DNA of 64,000 nucleotides from Streptomyces akebiae (GTDB taxonomy: Bacteria > Actinomycetota > Actinomycetes > Streptomycetales > Streptomycetaceae): contig NZ_CP080647.1 in the NCBI RefSeq assembly GCF_019599145.1, positions 3,534,001 to 3,598,000 on the forward strand. The letters run 5' to 3'. The notes under the pieces are model-generated. The model worked only from the letters and a program-made list of their open reading frames with translations. It searched no databases and was not told where the DNA came from. Shown here piece by piece: positions 26,251-35,440 of this stretch. Position 1 is the first letter of the stretch; each line of letters starts with the position of its first letter. The translations under genes were made by a program, and so were the position numbers.

Positions 26251-27264
26251 TCACCTCAGCTTCGGATCGAGGGCGTCACGCACCGCGTCGCCCAGCATGA
26301 TGAACGCCAGGACGGTGATCGCCAGGGCCCCGGAGGGCCACAGCAGGGCGTGGGGGGCGTTGCGGATGTACGGGGAGGCGGCGGAGATGTCGATGCCCCA
26401 GGAGACGCTGGGCGGTTTCAGCCCGACGCCGAGGTAGGACAGGGTCGCCTCCAGGGCGATGTAGGTGCCGAGGGCGATGGTGGCCACGACGATGACCGGG
26501 GCGACGGCGTTGGGCGTGATGTGGCGCAGCAGCATGCGGGAGTTGGAGGCGCCGAGGGCACGGGCGGCCTGGACGTAGTCGTTCTGTTTGGCGGTGATGA
26601 CCGAGCCCCGGGCGATACGCGAGATCTGCGGCCAGCCCAGCAGCACCATGAAGCCGATCACGGGCCAGACACTGTTGCTGGTGACCACGGAGAGCAGCAC
26701 CAGACCGCCGAGGACCACCGGGATCGCGAAGAAGACGTCGGTGATCCGGGACAGGATCGAGTCCGAGAAGCCACCGAAGAACCCGGCGAGCCCGCCCAGC
26801 ACCGACCCGAGGATCGCGACACCGAGCGTGGCGCAGACACCGACGGCGATGGAGATCCGCGCCCCGTAGACGGTACGGGTGTACACGTCGCAGCCCTGGC
26901 CGTCGTACCCGAACGGGTGGCCGGGTTGCGCGCCCTCCTGGGCCTTGGACAGGTCGCACTTGAGGGGGTTGCCGGAGGCGATCAACGACGGCCACAGGGA
27001 GATGACGACCAGGAAGAGGATCACCAGGGCCGAGATGATGAAGACGGGGTTGCGCCGCAGGTCGCGCCAGGCGTCGGACCAGAGGCTGCGCGCCTTGTCG
27101 GAGGGTCCGCCCAGGTCGGCGTCGCCGAGCCCCTTCTCCAAGGTCTCCCCCTCGGTGGTGGCGAGGTCCATCGTGCCGTCCAGCCCCGTCGCGGCGATCG
27201 CCCCGTCCTCGGCGGCGCGCTGACCGCCCGAGACGTGCGGCTCCTCGGGCAGCGGCTCAGGCAT
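26251..27264 (-). CDS. dppC: Peptide ABC importer, permease C
   Basis: 337 aa. N-terminal 80 residues are cytoplasmic and acidic, then six membrane segments including VFIISALVILFLVVISLWPS. The EAA loop is recognisable (QAARALGASNSRMLLRHITP). The ligand-facing loop contains a Cys-bearing KCDLSKAQEGAQPGHPFGYDG. It overlaps dppB by 8 bases, consistent with coupling. Confidence 0.92.
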   Translation of the reverse strand: MPEPLPEEPHVSGGQRAAEDGAIAATGLDGTMDLATTEGETLEKGLGDADLGGPSDKARSLWSDAWRDLRRNPVFIISALVILFLVVISLWPSLIASGNPLKCDLSKAQEGAQPGHPFGYDGQGCDVYTRTVYGARISIAVGVCATLGVAILGSVLGGLAGFFGGFSDSILSRITDVFFAIPVVLGGLVLLSVVTSNSVWPVIGFMVLLGWPQISRIARGSVITAKQNDYVQAARALGASNSRMLLRHITPNAVAPVIVVATIALGTYIALEATLSYLGVGLKPPSVSWGIDISAASPYIRNAPHALLWPSGALAITVLAFIMLGDAVRDALDPKLR

Positions 27265-28180
27265 AGCGGATCCTCGGGTCGAGTACGGCGTAGAGGAGGT
27301 CGACGAGCAGGTTGGCGATGAGGAACACCAGGACGAGGACGGTCACGAAGCCGACGACTGTCTGGGTGTTCTGGCGGAGGATGCCCTGGTAGAGCTGGTA
27401 TCCGACGCCGTGGATGTTGAAGATCCGCTCGGTGACGATGGCGCCGCCCATCAGCGCGCCGATGTCGGTGCCGATGAAGGTGACCACGGGGATCAGGGAG
27501 TTCCGCAGGAGGTGTTTGCGAATCACCCGGTGCCGGGGCAGTCCCTTGGCGACGGCGGTGCGGACGTAGTCGGCGCGGGTGTTCTCCGCGATGGACGTCC
27601 GGGTCAGGCGCGTCACGTACGCGAGGGAGACGGAGGCGAGGACGAGCCCGGGGACGATCAGCTCGTCGAAGGTGGCGTCGGAGGAGACCGACGGACTGAT
27701 CCAGCCCCACTCCACGCCGAGCAGCAGCTGGAGCAGCAGACCCGTGACGAAGGTGGGGACCGAGATGACGACCAGGGTGATCACCAGGGCCCCGGTGTCG
27801 ACGGGCCGCCCGCGCCGCAGGCCGGTGACGACACCGAGGGTGATGCCGATGACGATCTCGAAGAGGATCGCGACGATCGTCAGCCGGATGGTGACGGGGA
27901 AGGCGGAGGCCATCAGCTCGGTGACCTCCTGCCCGTTGAACGCGGTGCCGAAGTCGCCGGTGAAGACGTTGCCCATGTAGGTCAGGTACTGCTGCCCCAC
28001 GGGCTTGTCGAGGCCGAACTCCCGTCTGAGCTGGGCGGCCGTCGCCGGATCGCACTCCCGGTCGCCGCAGAGGCCCGCGATGGGGTCGCCCATCACGTTC
28101 ACCATCAGGAAGATCAGGAGGGTGGCGCCCACGAAGACCGGGATCATCTGGAGCAGGCGCCGGGCGACGTACCGTCCCAT
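27257..28180 (-). CDS. dppB: Peptide ABC importer, permease B
   Basis: 307 aa. Six membrane segments, first YVARRLLQMIPVFVGATLLIF. The periplasmic-type loop has CGDRECDPATAAQLRREFGL, and the EAA loop YVRTAVAKGLPRHRVIRKHL. It lies 6 bases downstream of dppA. Confidence 0.92.
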   Translation of the reverse strand: MGRYVARRLLQMIPVFVGATLLIFLMVNVMGDPIAGLCGDRECDPATAAQLRREFGLDKPVGQQYLTYMGNVFTGDFGTAFNGQEVTELMASAFPVTIRLTIVAILFEIVIGITLGVVTGLRRGRPVDTGALVITLVVISVPTFVTGLLLQLLLGVEWGWISPSVSSDATFDELIVPGLVLASVSLAYVTRLTRTSIAENTRADYVRTAVAKGLPRHRVIRKHLLRNSLIPVVTFIGTDIGALMGGAIVTERIFNIHGVGYQLYQGILRQNTQTVVGFVTVLVLVFLIANLLVDLLYAVLDPRIRYA

Positions 28181-28186
28181 GGGACG

Positions 28187-29830
28187 TCAGCCGACCTTGA
28201 TCTGGTCGTACACCGGCACGCTGAACGGGTTCAGGGCGACGTCGGAGAGGCGCGCCGAGTAGCCCGCGCTGCCGTTCTGGTACCAGAGCGGGATGGCGGC
28301 CATGTTGTCCCGGACGACCTCCTCGGCCTTCTGGAACGTCTCCACGGCCTTGGTGGTGTCGGACTCGGCGTTGGCCTGGTCGACGAGCTTGTCGAACTCG
28401 GCGTTGGACCACTTGCCGTCGTTGGAGGAGGCGTTGGTGTAGTACAGCGGCTGCAGGAAGTTCTGGATGAGCGGGTAGTCCATCTGCCAGCCGGCCCGGA
28501 ACGGGCCGCTCATCTTCCGCTGGGTGATCTGGTTGCGGTAGTCGGCGAAGGTGCCGACCGGGTTGCCGACGCACGCCTTGTCGTTGTCGAGGGCGTTGTT
28601 GATGGAGTTGCAGACGGCGTCGACCCACTGCTTGTGGGAGCCGGTGTCCGCGTTGTACGTGATCTTGACCTGGCCGCCGGGGAGGCCGCCGCCCTCCTGG
28701 ATCAGCTTCTTGGCCGCGTCCGCGTCGTACTCGCAGGCGTCACCGCACAGGCCCTCCTTGTAGCCGCCCTCCTCGCCGAGGACGGGGGAGGTCCAGTCGG
28801 TGGCGGGGGTGCGGGTCTTCTGGAAGATGGTGTCGGTGATCTGGTCGCGGTCGATGGCCCGGGAGAGCCCTTCACGGACCTTGTCCGAGCCCTCCTTGTT
28901 CCAGTTCTCGTCGTAGAACGGGAAGGACAGGGTCTGGATGATGCCGGCCGGGGTGTTGATGTACCGGTCGCCGAGATCGGCCTCGACGTTCTTCAGCTGG
29001 GCGGCGGGGACGTCGTCGACGAGGTCGAGGTTGCCCGCCATCAGGTCGGTGTAGGCGGTGTTGTTGTCGGTGTAGACCTTGAGGTCCACGCCGCCGTTCT
29101 GCGCCTTGTCCTCGCCCGGGTAGTCGTCCCACTTGCGCACCGACAGCTGGGAGCCCTTGGTGTAGGAGTCGACGGCGTAGGGGCCGTTGCCGACGGGCTT
29201 GGCGAGCCAGGCGTCGTGGTCGGTGAAGAACGACTGCGGCAGCGGGGCGAAGGCGTTGTAGCCGAGGGTGTCGGGGAAGGTCGAGAACTTCTGGGTGAGC
29301 TTGACCGTGAAGGTGTTCTCGTCGACGACCTTCAGCCCCGAGAGGGTGTCGGCGGTCTGCTTGCTGCCGTCGTCCGGGTGGGTCTTGTCGTAGCCCTCGA
29401 TGTACTCGAAGAAGTACGCGTTCTTCTGGTTGTTCTTCAGGCTCGCCCCGTAGTTCCAGGCGTCCACGAAGGACTTGGCGGTGACCTTCTCGCCGTTCTG
29501 GAAGGTCCAGCCGTCCTTGACGGTGATGGTGAAGTTCTGCGAGTCGGTCGTCTCGATGTCCTCGGCGAGCATGTCCTTCGCCTCGCCGGTCTTGGGGTCG
29601 TACCGCTTCAGCCCGCGGAAGATCATGTCCAGCACCTTGCCGCCCTGCACCTCGTTGGTGTTGGCCGGCTCCAGCGGGTTCTGCGGGTCGCCCCAGGAGG
29701 AGCTGAGCACCGCGCCGGCGTCACCGCTGCCGCTGCCGCCGTCGCTGTCGTCCCCGCCCCCGCAGGCGGTCGCGGCGAGAGCCATCGCCGCCGCGCAGGC
29801 GATCCATCGGGCGTGCGTGGCTCCACGCAT
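28187..29830 (-). CDS. dppA: Peptide ABC importer, solute-binding lipoprotein
   Basis: 547 aa. Lipoprotein signal peptide with lipobox ATAC at the Cys, and GAGGAGGCACCC before the ATG. SBP family 5: WTFQNGEKVTAKSFVDAWNY and VREGLSRAIDRDQITDTIF are characteristic. It captures oligopeptides outside the membrane and delivers them to DppBC. It is first in the operon, as usual for highly expressed binding proteins. The ligand range is not predictable from sequence. Confidence 0.92.
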   Translation of the reverse strand: MRGATHARWIACAAAMALAATACGGGDDSDGGSGSGDAGAVLSSSWGDPQNPLEPANTNEVQGGKVLDMIFRGLKRYDPKTGEAKDMLAEDIETTDSQNFTITVKDGWTFQNGEKVTAKSFVDAWNYGASLKNNQKNAYFFEYIEGYDKTHPDDGSKQTADTLSGLKVVDENTFTVKLTQKFSTFPDTLGYNAFAPLPQSFFTDHDAWLAKPVGNGPYAVDSYTKGSQLSVRKWDDYPGEDKAQNGGVDLKVYTDNNTAYTDLMAGNLDLVDDVPAAQLKNVEADLGDRYINTPAGIIQTLSFPFYDENWNKEGSDKVREGLSRAIDRDQITDTIFQKTRTPATDWTSPVLGEEGGYKEGLCGDACEYDADAAKKLIQEGGGLPGGQVKITYNADTGSHKQWVDAVCNSINNALDNDKACVGNPVGTFADYRNQITQRKMSGPFRAGWQMDYPLIQNFLQPLYYTNASSNDGKWSNAEFDKLVDQANAESDTTKAVETFQKAEEVVRDNMAAIPLWYQNGSAGYSARLSDVALNPFSVPVYDQIKVG

Positions 29831-30150
29831 GGGTGCCTCCTCGTCCTACGTGCGCGATCTTCTTGTTACCGGACAATATCGACGCGTTTCGCCCATACCG
29901 CACATTTGGGGGGCCGTATGGGGTGCGTTGTCGGGTGCGGGTGCGTGGGGAACTGCGCGAGAAGCCCCACCGGGCCGGCGCTCGCCGACGCACCGCAGGC
30001 CCCCACCCCTCTCGCGTCTGAAAAAATCCCGAAGAGCCGGTAAGAGAAGGGTTCGCCCCCGTAAGAGCGCGTTCGGCAATCCCCCTCCCCTTGGTCAAAG
30101 CCCCCACGAACGCATTGACCCACCACCGCGGCCGGTTGAAGGGTCACGTC
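29831..30150. other. Divergent intergenic region dppA / permease
   Basis: 320 bases without a gene. It carries an inverted copy of the dispersed repeat (29947-29968) and a lower-GC stretch near 29860-29910 that probably holds the dppA promoter. Nothing else is recognised. Confidence 0.5.
29947..29968. repeat. Dispersed Streptomyces intergenic repeat, copy 4 (inverted)
   Basis: GGGGAACTGCGCGAG followed by AAGCCCC, the complement of the repeat arm seen at 9017 and 47756. Confidence 0.6.
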
Positions 30151-31155
30151 ATGGGGACCACGCCAACACTCACCGCCGCCCCCTTCGAGACGGCACCCAC
30201 CACCCCGCCACAAACCGGCGGCACCAGCTCACCCGGCCGCATCGCCTGGCGCCGTTTCCGCCGGGACCGCGCCGGCGTCATGTCGGCGTACGTCGTCGTC
30301 CTGTTCTTCGTCACCGCGATCGCCGCCCCCCTGATCGCGAAGCTCTACGGCAAGAACCCGTACACCACGTACGGCCAGAACCAGCCCGGGCTGCTGAACC
30401 AGTTCGGCTTCCCCGTTGCCCCGAACGGCGGCGTGAGCGGCGACTTCTGGTTCGGCGTCGAACCACAGCTCGGCCGTGACGTCTTCACCCTCCTCCTCTA
30501 CGGCATCCGCAATTCCCTGCTGATCGCCACGGTGACGACCCTGCTGGTCACGGGCCTCGGCATCGTGGTGGGAGTGACGGCGGGCTATCTCGGCGGCCGG
30601 ATCGACAACCTCGTCGGCCGGATCGTCGACATCCTGCTGGCCTTCCCCTCCACGCTGTTCTTCATCGCCATGTGGCCGGTGCTGATCTCGATCCTGGTCC
30701 CGCCCGACGAGAACACCCCGACCTGGCTGACGGTGGTAAGCCTGATCTCGGTGATGACCGCCTTCGGCTGGGCGCCCATCGCCCGGCTGCTGCGCGGCGA
30801 GGTACTGGCCCTGCGCGAGCGGGAGTTCGTCGAGGCGGCCAAGGTCACCGGCGCCTCCCCCGCCCGGATCGTCTTCCGGGAGCTGCTGCCCAACCTGTGG
30901 ACGCCGGTCCTCATCCAGGCGACCCTCGCGCTGCCGATGTACGTCACGACCGAGGCGGCCCTCGCCTTCCTCGGCGTCGGCCTCAGCGACCCCACCCCGG
31001 ACTGGGGCGTGATGATCCAGCGCGGCGCGCAGGTCTACCAGAGCGACATCACGTACATGCTCTTCCCCGGCCTCTCGATGGTGATCTTCGTGATCGCCTT
31101 CAACCTCCTCGGCGACTCGGTCCGCGACGCGTTGGACCCGAAAGCGGGGCGCTGA
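30151..31155 (+). CDS. BldKA-like peptide permease (orphan trio)
   Basis: 334 aa from ATG at 30151 with AAGGG upstream. It is a DppC-type permease: six membrane segments, EAA loop EFVEAAKVTGASPARIVFRE. It is closely similar to BldKA at 41249, for example YGKNPYTTYGQ against YGKNPYTLYAQ and SGDFWFGVEP in both, ending NLLGDSVRDALDPKAGR against NLLGDSVRDAFDPKTGR. It begins a three-gene plus-strand unit (permease, binding protein, permease) in the bldKA-B-C order but with no ATPase gene after it. Confidence 0.9.
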   Translation: MGTTPTLTAAPFETAPTTPPQTGGTSSPGRIAWRRFRRDRAGVMSAYVVVLFFVTAIAAPLIAKLYGKNPYTTYGQNQPGLLNQFGFPVAPNGGVSGDFWFGVEPQLGRDVFTLLLYGIRNSLLIATVTTLLVTGLGIVVGVTAGYLGGRIDNLVGRIVDILLAFPSTLFFIAMWPVLISILVPPDENTPTWLTVVSLISVMTAFGWAPIARLLRGEVLALREREFVEAAKVTGASPARIVFRELLPNLWTPVLIQATLALPMYVTTEAALAFLGVGLSDPTPDWGVMIQRGAQVYQSDITYMLFPGLSMVIFVIAFNLLGDSVRDALDPKAGR

Positions 31156-31232
31156 ACCCCGTTCCAGAGGCTTCCCGTTCCAGAAGCTCCCCGTTACTGA
31201 AGCTCCTTCTCCCTGATTCAGGCAGGACAACC

Positions 31233-33023
31233 ATGTCGATCTCCCGCAGAAACTTCGTCATAGCGAGCTCGGTCGCGACGGCCGGCGGCGCCCTGGTCCT
31301 CAGCGCGTGCAGCAGCGGGGGCGGGGGAGGCACGGCGGGAGGCGGCGCGGCCTCCGGCTCCGCCGCCACGTACTCCAAGGTCGCGGTGGGCACCGCGGCG
31401 GACTCCACCGGTCCCGCGCCGGAGATCGCGGGCGCCCGCAAGGGCGGCACGATCCATCCGATCGGCCCGGACGACTTCTCCCATCTGGACCCGCAGCGCA
31501 TCTACTTCGCGTGGAACTCCACGGTCGCGAACCTCTACGTCCGCTGCCTCACCGGCTACAAGATCGCCTCCGACGGCTCGATGAAGCTCGTCGGCGATCT
31601 CGCCACCGACGCCGGGACCATGACGGACGGTGGCAGGACCTGGACGTTCACCCTCAAGGACGGCCTGAAGTGGGAGGACGGCAGCGAGCTGACCGTCGAG
31701 GACGTACGGCACGGCATCGAGCGCGGTTTCGCGAGCTTCACCACCGAGGGCGCCACCTACGTCCAGACCTGGCTGACCGGCTCGCACGACTTCCGGTCCG
31801 TCTACAAGGGCCCGTACGGCGGCAAGCACCTCTCCTCCGTCGTCACGGACACCGCGAAGAGGACCATCACCTTCCACCTGAAGACGGCCCGTCCCGACCT
31901 CAACTGGGCGTTGGCGATGCACTCCTACGGTGCCGTGCCGGTCGCGCACGACAGCAAGGAGAAGTACGACAAGGACCCGGTCTCCTGCGGCCCGTACCGG
32001 ATCAGGCAGCACTCGGTCGACAAGTCCCTGACGCTGGTGCGCAACACCCACTGGGACCCGAGGACGGACGCGATCCGCAACGCCTACCCGGACTCCGTGG
32101 TCTTCGAGTTCGGCCCCGAGTCCCTCCCGGCCACCGACCGGCTGATCGCCGACTCGGGAACCGACCGGTACGCGGTCATGGCCTACAGCGGGGTGCCGGC
32201 CGAGCGCATCCAGAAGGTGATCAGCGACGGCGAACTGGAGCCCCGCACGATCGACGGGCTGCTGACCGGCCTGTACTACTACGCCATCAACTGCCGCCGC
32301 ATCAAGGACGTCCGGGTCCGCCAGGCCCTCAACCACGCCTGGCCGCTGGAGCAGATCCGCTCCATCTACGGCGGCCCGTCGGCCGGTGACTACGCGACGA
32401 CCATCCTCAGCCCGGACATCGCGGGCCGGGTGAAGTTCGACGTCTACGGCAAACTGAAGAACCCGCGCGGCGACACGGCGAAGGCGAAGGCGCTGCTCAA
32501 GTCGGCCGGCAAGCTGGGCCAGAAGATCGTCTACACCTATCCGCAGGGCGCCAACGACGCCTACGACAAGACCAAGGTCGTCATCGTCAACGCCCTGAAG
32601 GAGGCGGGCTTCGACCCGGTGGTCAAGGCCGTGGAGTCGACGAGCTACTACGACCAAGTGGGCCAGATAGACAACCAGTTCGACGTGATGTGGTACGGCT
32701 GGTCCCCCGACTGGCCCGCCGCCTACACCCTCATCCAGCCGCTCTTCGACGGCACCACGATCGCCGACAACGCCCCCAACGTCTCCCAGCTGAACGTGGG
32801 CTGGGTCAACGCGGCGATCAAGAAGGACGCGACCCTCACGGACACCGCGAAGGAGAACGCCGCCTGGGCGGCACTGGACAAGGAGATCATGGCCAAGGAG
32901 GCGCCGATCATCCCGGAGACCTACCAGCGGCGCTACTACCTGTACGGCTCGAAGGTGGGCGGCGCCCAGTTCGACCCGCTCTTCTCGGCGTTCATCATCT
33001 ACAAGCTGTACGCCAAGGCCTGA
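31233..33023 (+). CDS. BldKB-like solute-binding lipoprotein (orphan trio)
   Basis: 596 aa. Tat-type signal (SRRNFVIASS) with lipobox LSAC, then a Ser/Gly linker. SBP family 5, clearly a paralogue of BldKB: ADSTGPAPEIAGARKGGTI against AASTGPAEEVKGAKSGGVI, and DGGRTWTFTLKDGLKWEDG against DGGKTWTYTLKDGIKDEDG. BldKB itself has a Sec-type signal without twin Arg, so export route differs. It captures peptides outside the membrane; the ligand is unknown. It is flanked by its own permeases. Confidence 0.9.
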   Translation: MSISRRNFVIASSVATAGGALVLSACSSGGGGGTAGGGAASGSAATYSKVAVGTAADSTGPAPEIAGARKGGTIHPIGPDDFSHLDPQRIYFAWNSTVANLYVRCLTGYKIASDGSMKLVGDLATDAGTMTDGGRTWTFTLKDGLKWEDGSELTVEDVRHGIERGFASFTTEGATYVQTWLTGSHDFRSVYKGPYGGKHLSSVVTDTAKRTITFHLKTARPDLNWALAMHSYGAVPVAHDSKEKYDKDPVSCGPYRIRQHSVDKSLTLVRNTHWDPRTDAIRNAYPDSVVFEFGPESLPATDRLIADSGTDRYAVMAYSGVPAERIQKVISDGELEPRTIDGLLTGLYYYAINCRRIKDVRVRQALNHAWPLEQIRSIYGGPSAGDYATTILSPDIAGRVKFDVYGKLKNPRGDTAKAKALLKSAGKLGQKIVYTYPQGANDAYDKTKVVIVNALKEAGFDPVVKAVESTSYYDQVGQIDNQFDVMWYGWSPDWPAAYTLIQPLFDGTTIADNAPNVSQLNVGWVNAAIKKDATLTDTAKENAAWAALDKEIMAKEAPIIPETYQRRYYLYGSKVGGAQFDPLFSAFIIYKLYAKA

Positions 33024-33046
33024 GCGGCCCCGGGACCCGCGCGGCC

Positions 33047-34030
33047 ATGCTCCGTTTCATCGCACGCAGGACACTGAGCGCGCTGCTGATCCTGCTGATC
33101 ATCAGCGCCATCACGTTCCTCCTCTTCTACGTCGCCCCGCGCGACCCCGCCCGCGCCGCCTGCGGCAAGCTGTGCACCCCGCAGACGCTCGCACTGGTCC
33201 GGCACAACCTCGGCATCGCCGATCCGCTGCCCGTCCAGTACTGGCACTGGCTGGTCGGGGTCTTCGCGGGCCGCGACTACGCCGGCCTCGGCCACTGCCC
33301 AGCCCCCTGCCTCGGCTACTCCTTCACCAACCACGAACCGGTGCTCGGCCTGATCACCGACCGCTTTCCGACCACGCTCTCCCTCGCCCTCGGCAGCACG
33401 GTCGTCTTCGTCGTGTTCGGCGTGGGCACCGGCATGATCGCGGCGGTCAAGCAGGGCAGGGCACTGGACAAGATCGCCTCGTCGGTGTCCCTGGTCGGCT
33501 CGTCGCTCCAGATCTACATCGTCGGCGTGGTGGCCATGTACTACCTCTCCGACCAGTGGGGCCTGCTCCCCCGCCCCTCGGACGCCGTGGGGCTCACCCA
33601 GGACCCGCTGGCCTGGCTCAAGGGCCTGCTCCTGCCCTGGCTGGTCCTCGCGATCATCTTCACCGCCAACTACACGAGGATGACCCGCTCCCAACTGGTC
33701 GAGAGCCTCGCCGAGGACTACGTCCGCACGGCCCGCGCCAAGGGCATGTCCCGGCCCACGGTCTTCTTCCGCCACGCCTGGCGCGGCGCCATGGGCCCCA
33801 TCGTCACCATTCTCGGCCTCGACATCGGCTACCTCCTGGGCGGCGCCATCATCACCGAGGAGACCTTCGGCCTGCACGGCATCGGCGCCCTGTCCATCAA
33901 GGCCGTCCGCGACAACGACCTGCCCCTGCTCCTCGGCGTCGTCCTCGTCGCGGCCACGGCGATCGTCATCGCGAACATCGTGGTGGACGCGGTGTACGCG
34001 CTGATCGATCCTCGGGTGCGGCTGGCGTAA
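33047..34030 (+). CDS. BldKC-like peptide permease (orphan trio)
   Basis: 327 aa. DppB-type permease: first helix LLILLIISAITFLLFYVAP, extracellular CGKLCTPQTLALVRHNLGI with paired Cys also seen in BldKC (CGKNCSPENIAVIRENLGL), EAA loop DYVRTARAKGMSRPTVFFRH. It begins 23 bases after the binding-protein stop and ends at a strong terminator, so the unit has three genes and no ATPases. Confidence 0.9.
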   Translation: MLRFIARRTLSALLILLIISAITFLLFYVAPRDPARAACGKLCTPQTLALVRHNLGIADPLPVQYWHWLVGVFAGRDYAGLGHCPAPCLGYSFTNHEPVLGLITDRFPTTLSLALGSTVVFVVFGVGTGMIAAVKQGRALDKIASSVSLVGSSLQIYIVGVVAMYYLSDQWGLLPRPSDAVGLTQDPLAWLKGLLLPWLVLAIIFTANYTRMTRSQLVESLAEDYVRTARAKGMSRPTVFFRHAWRGAMGPIVTILGLDIGYLLGGAIITEETFGLHGIGALSIKAVRDNDLPLLLGVVLVAATAIVIANIVVDAVYALIDPRVRLA

Positions 34031-34042
34031 ACGGCGAAGAAA

Positions 34043-34080
34043 AGGGCCCGGGTCCGTGGAGAGACGGACCCGGGCCTTTC
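34043..34080 (+). terminator. Terminator hairpin of the orphan permease trio
   Basis: GGCCCGGGTCCGT and ACGGACCCGGGCC with a six-base loop, starting 13 bases after the permease stop and ending in a short T run. Confidence 0.88.
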
Positions 34081-34160
34081 CGCAGTGCGCATTCCCGGTG
34101 GATCCCCCGTTGACCCACCAGTGAATTCACCTTGCGAGCACGACCGAGAAATCGGTCACT

Positions 34161-34230
34161 TCAGGGAGTACTTGACGATGTAGGTCATCTTCTTGATGTT
34201 CTTCGGGCGCTTCGTGCGGACGACGCCGGA
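34161..34230 (-). pseudogene. Short C-terminal gene remnant (23 codons)
   Basis: Reading minus, the frame ends VRTKRPKNIKKMTYIVKYSLK, then stop, and is closed by a stop 23 codons upstream. The lysine/tyrosine-rich tail is protein-like but too short to assign. It is probably the end of a lost gene. Confidence 0.3.
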
Positions 34231-34314
34231 AATTCATGGAGGTGAACCGGAAGGTGTCCTCTTTCTATCAGCGAACTCACGGGCCTCGCACGCAACTTGA
34301 GCAACAACTGAGCT

Positions 34315-34689
34315 TCAGCCCAACTCCCCGCGCTCCACGCAGAATTCATTGCCCTCGGGGTCGGCCATCAGCACCCAGCCGCCGCCGTCGGGGCGGGTGT
34401 GGTCGGCGACCACCCGGGCGCCCAGCGCGACCGCCCGCTCGACTTCCTCGGCACGGGTACGGCCTCGGGGCTTGAGGTCGACGTGGATCCGGTTCTTGAC
34501 CGTCTTGCCCTCGGGCACCCGGACGAACAGCAACCGCGGCCCACCGGCCGGATCGGCGATCAGCGCCTCCGGGTCACCGGGCTTGTCGTCGTCGGCCAGC
34601 GGTCGGCCGAGCAGCTCGCTCCAGAAGAGAGCGACGTCGTACGGGTCGCCCGTGCAGTCGAAGGTGATGCTGTGGATGGCGGGGTGCAT
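34315..34689 (-). CDS. VOC-superfamily (glyoxalase-like) protein
   Basis: 124 aa from ATG at 34689. It has the tandem beta-alpha-beta-beta-beta pattern of vicinal-oxygen-chelate proteins: HSITFDCTGDPYDVALFWSE, then HVDLKPRGRTRAEEVERAVA and WVLMADPEGNEFCVERGELG. Possible roles include glyoxalase-like chemistry or drug resistance, but no metal-ligand set is certain. It is alone on its strand next to the broken HAD gene. Confidence 0.8.
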   Translation of the reverse strand: MHPAIHSITFDCTGDPYDVALFWSELLGRPLADDDKPGDPEALIADPAGGPRLLFVRVPEGKTVKNRIHVDLKPRGRTRAEEVERAVALGARVVADHTRPDGGGWVLMADPEGNEFCVERGELG

Positions 34690-34828
34690 GGGGCTCAAGT
34701 GGGTTCTCCGTCGTAAGTGGGTGTGCGAGTGGGGCGTCCGTGGTCCGCCGGCCTGGGTCGGGACGGCGTCGCCGACCGGGCCTCGCGGACCAGGGTCTCG
34801 CCGCCCGCCACGGCCCGCCACCGATTTC

Positions 34829-35440
34829 CTACCGGGCACAGGCTCCGCCCATGGCCCGCAGCACGGCCTCCGCCGCCTCCCTCAGCGACCCGAAACACCC
34901 GTGCGCGCCCCGGAGTTCATCTGGGCGGTGCGTGGACGCCACCGCGTACACCGTGCAGCCGGCCGCGAGCCCCGCCGCTACGCCCGCCGGCGCGTCCTCG
35001 ACGACCAGGCACCGGCGCGGATCGACACCCAGACGCGCGGCGGCGGTCGGACAGCCCTCGGGCGACGGCTTGCCCTCGGAGACGTCCTCGGCACACACCC
35101 GGACCTCGGGCACGATGAGCCCCGTACGCGCCAGCCGGGCGGCAGTCGGCTCGGCACGGCTGGAGGTGACGACGGCCCGGCGGCAGGGCACGCAGCAGCC
35201 CGGCGGCCCCGTCGAAGGCCCGGATGCCGGGCTCCTCGGCGGCCATCAGCCGGTCCAGGGCTCGGTGTTCGCCGGCCGGGTCCCGCTCCGGGGCCAGCGA
35301 TCTCAGGATGTCGGCCCGTCGGCGCCCCTGCGTGGCCTGCCACACGGCCTCGGGGTCCAGCCCCCGCTCCCGTGCCCAGGCCCGCCAGACCCTGCCGTGC
35401 GAGTCGGCCGAACGGTCTTGGGCGAGCTGGTCCCCGGCGT
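34829..35440 (-). pseudogene. HAD-family phosphatase, frameshifted and missing its nucleophile motif
   Basis: The C-terminal part is good HAD sequence (AVVTSSRAEPTAARLARTGL, then VCAEDVSEGKPSPEGCPTAA, CLVVEDAPAGVAAGLAAGC). The N-terminal part (HGRVWRAWARERGLDPEAVW, then ATQGRRRADILRSLAPERDP) is in a different frame, with the break near 35185. Upstream of 35440 the N-terminal DxDGT nucleophile motif is not present in frame. Two separate lesions indicate decay. An FDVDG string in a third frame, about 35734-35757, may be the displaced N-terminus or another relic. Confidence 0.7.

Noticed and set aside
34829..35191. HAD fragment as an intact small gene
   Set aside because: It begins in mid-domain, lacks the nucleophile Asp motif, and its N-terminal half is readable in another frame upstream, so it is a frameshifted pseudogene.
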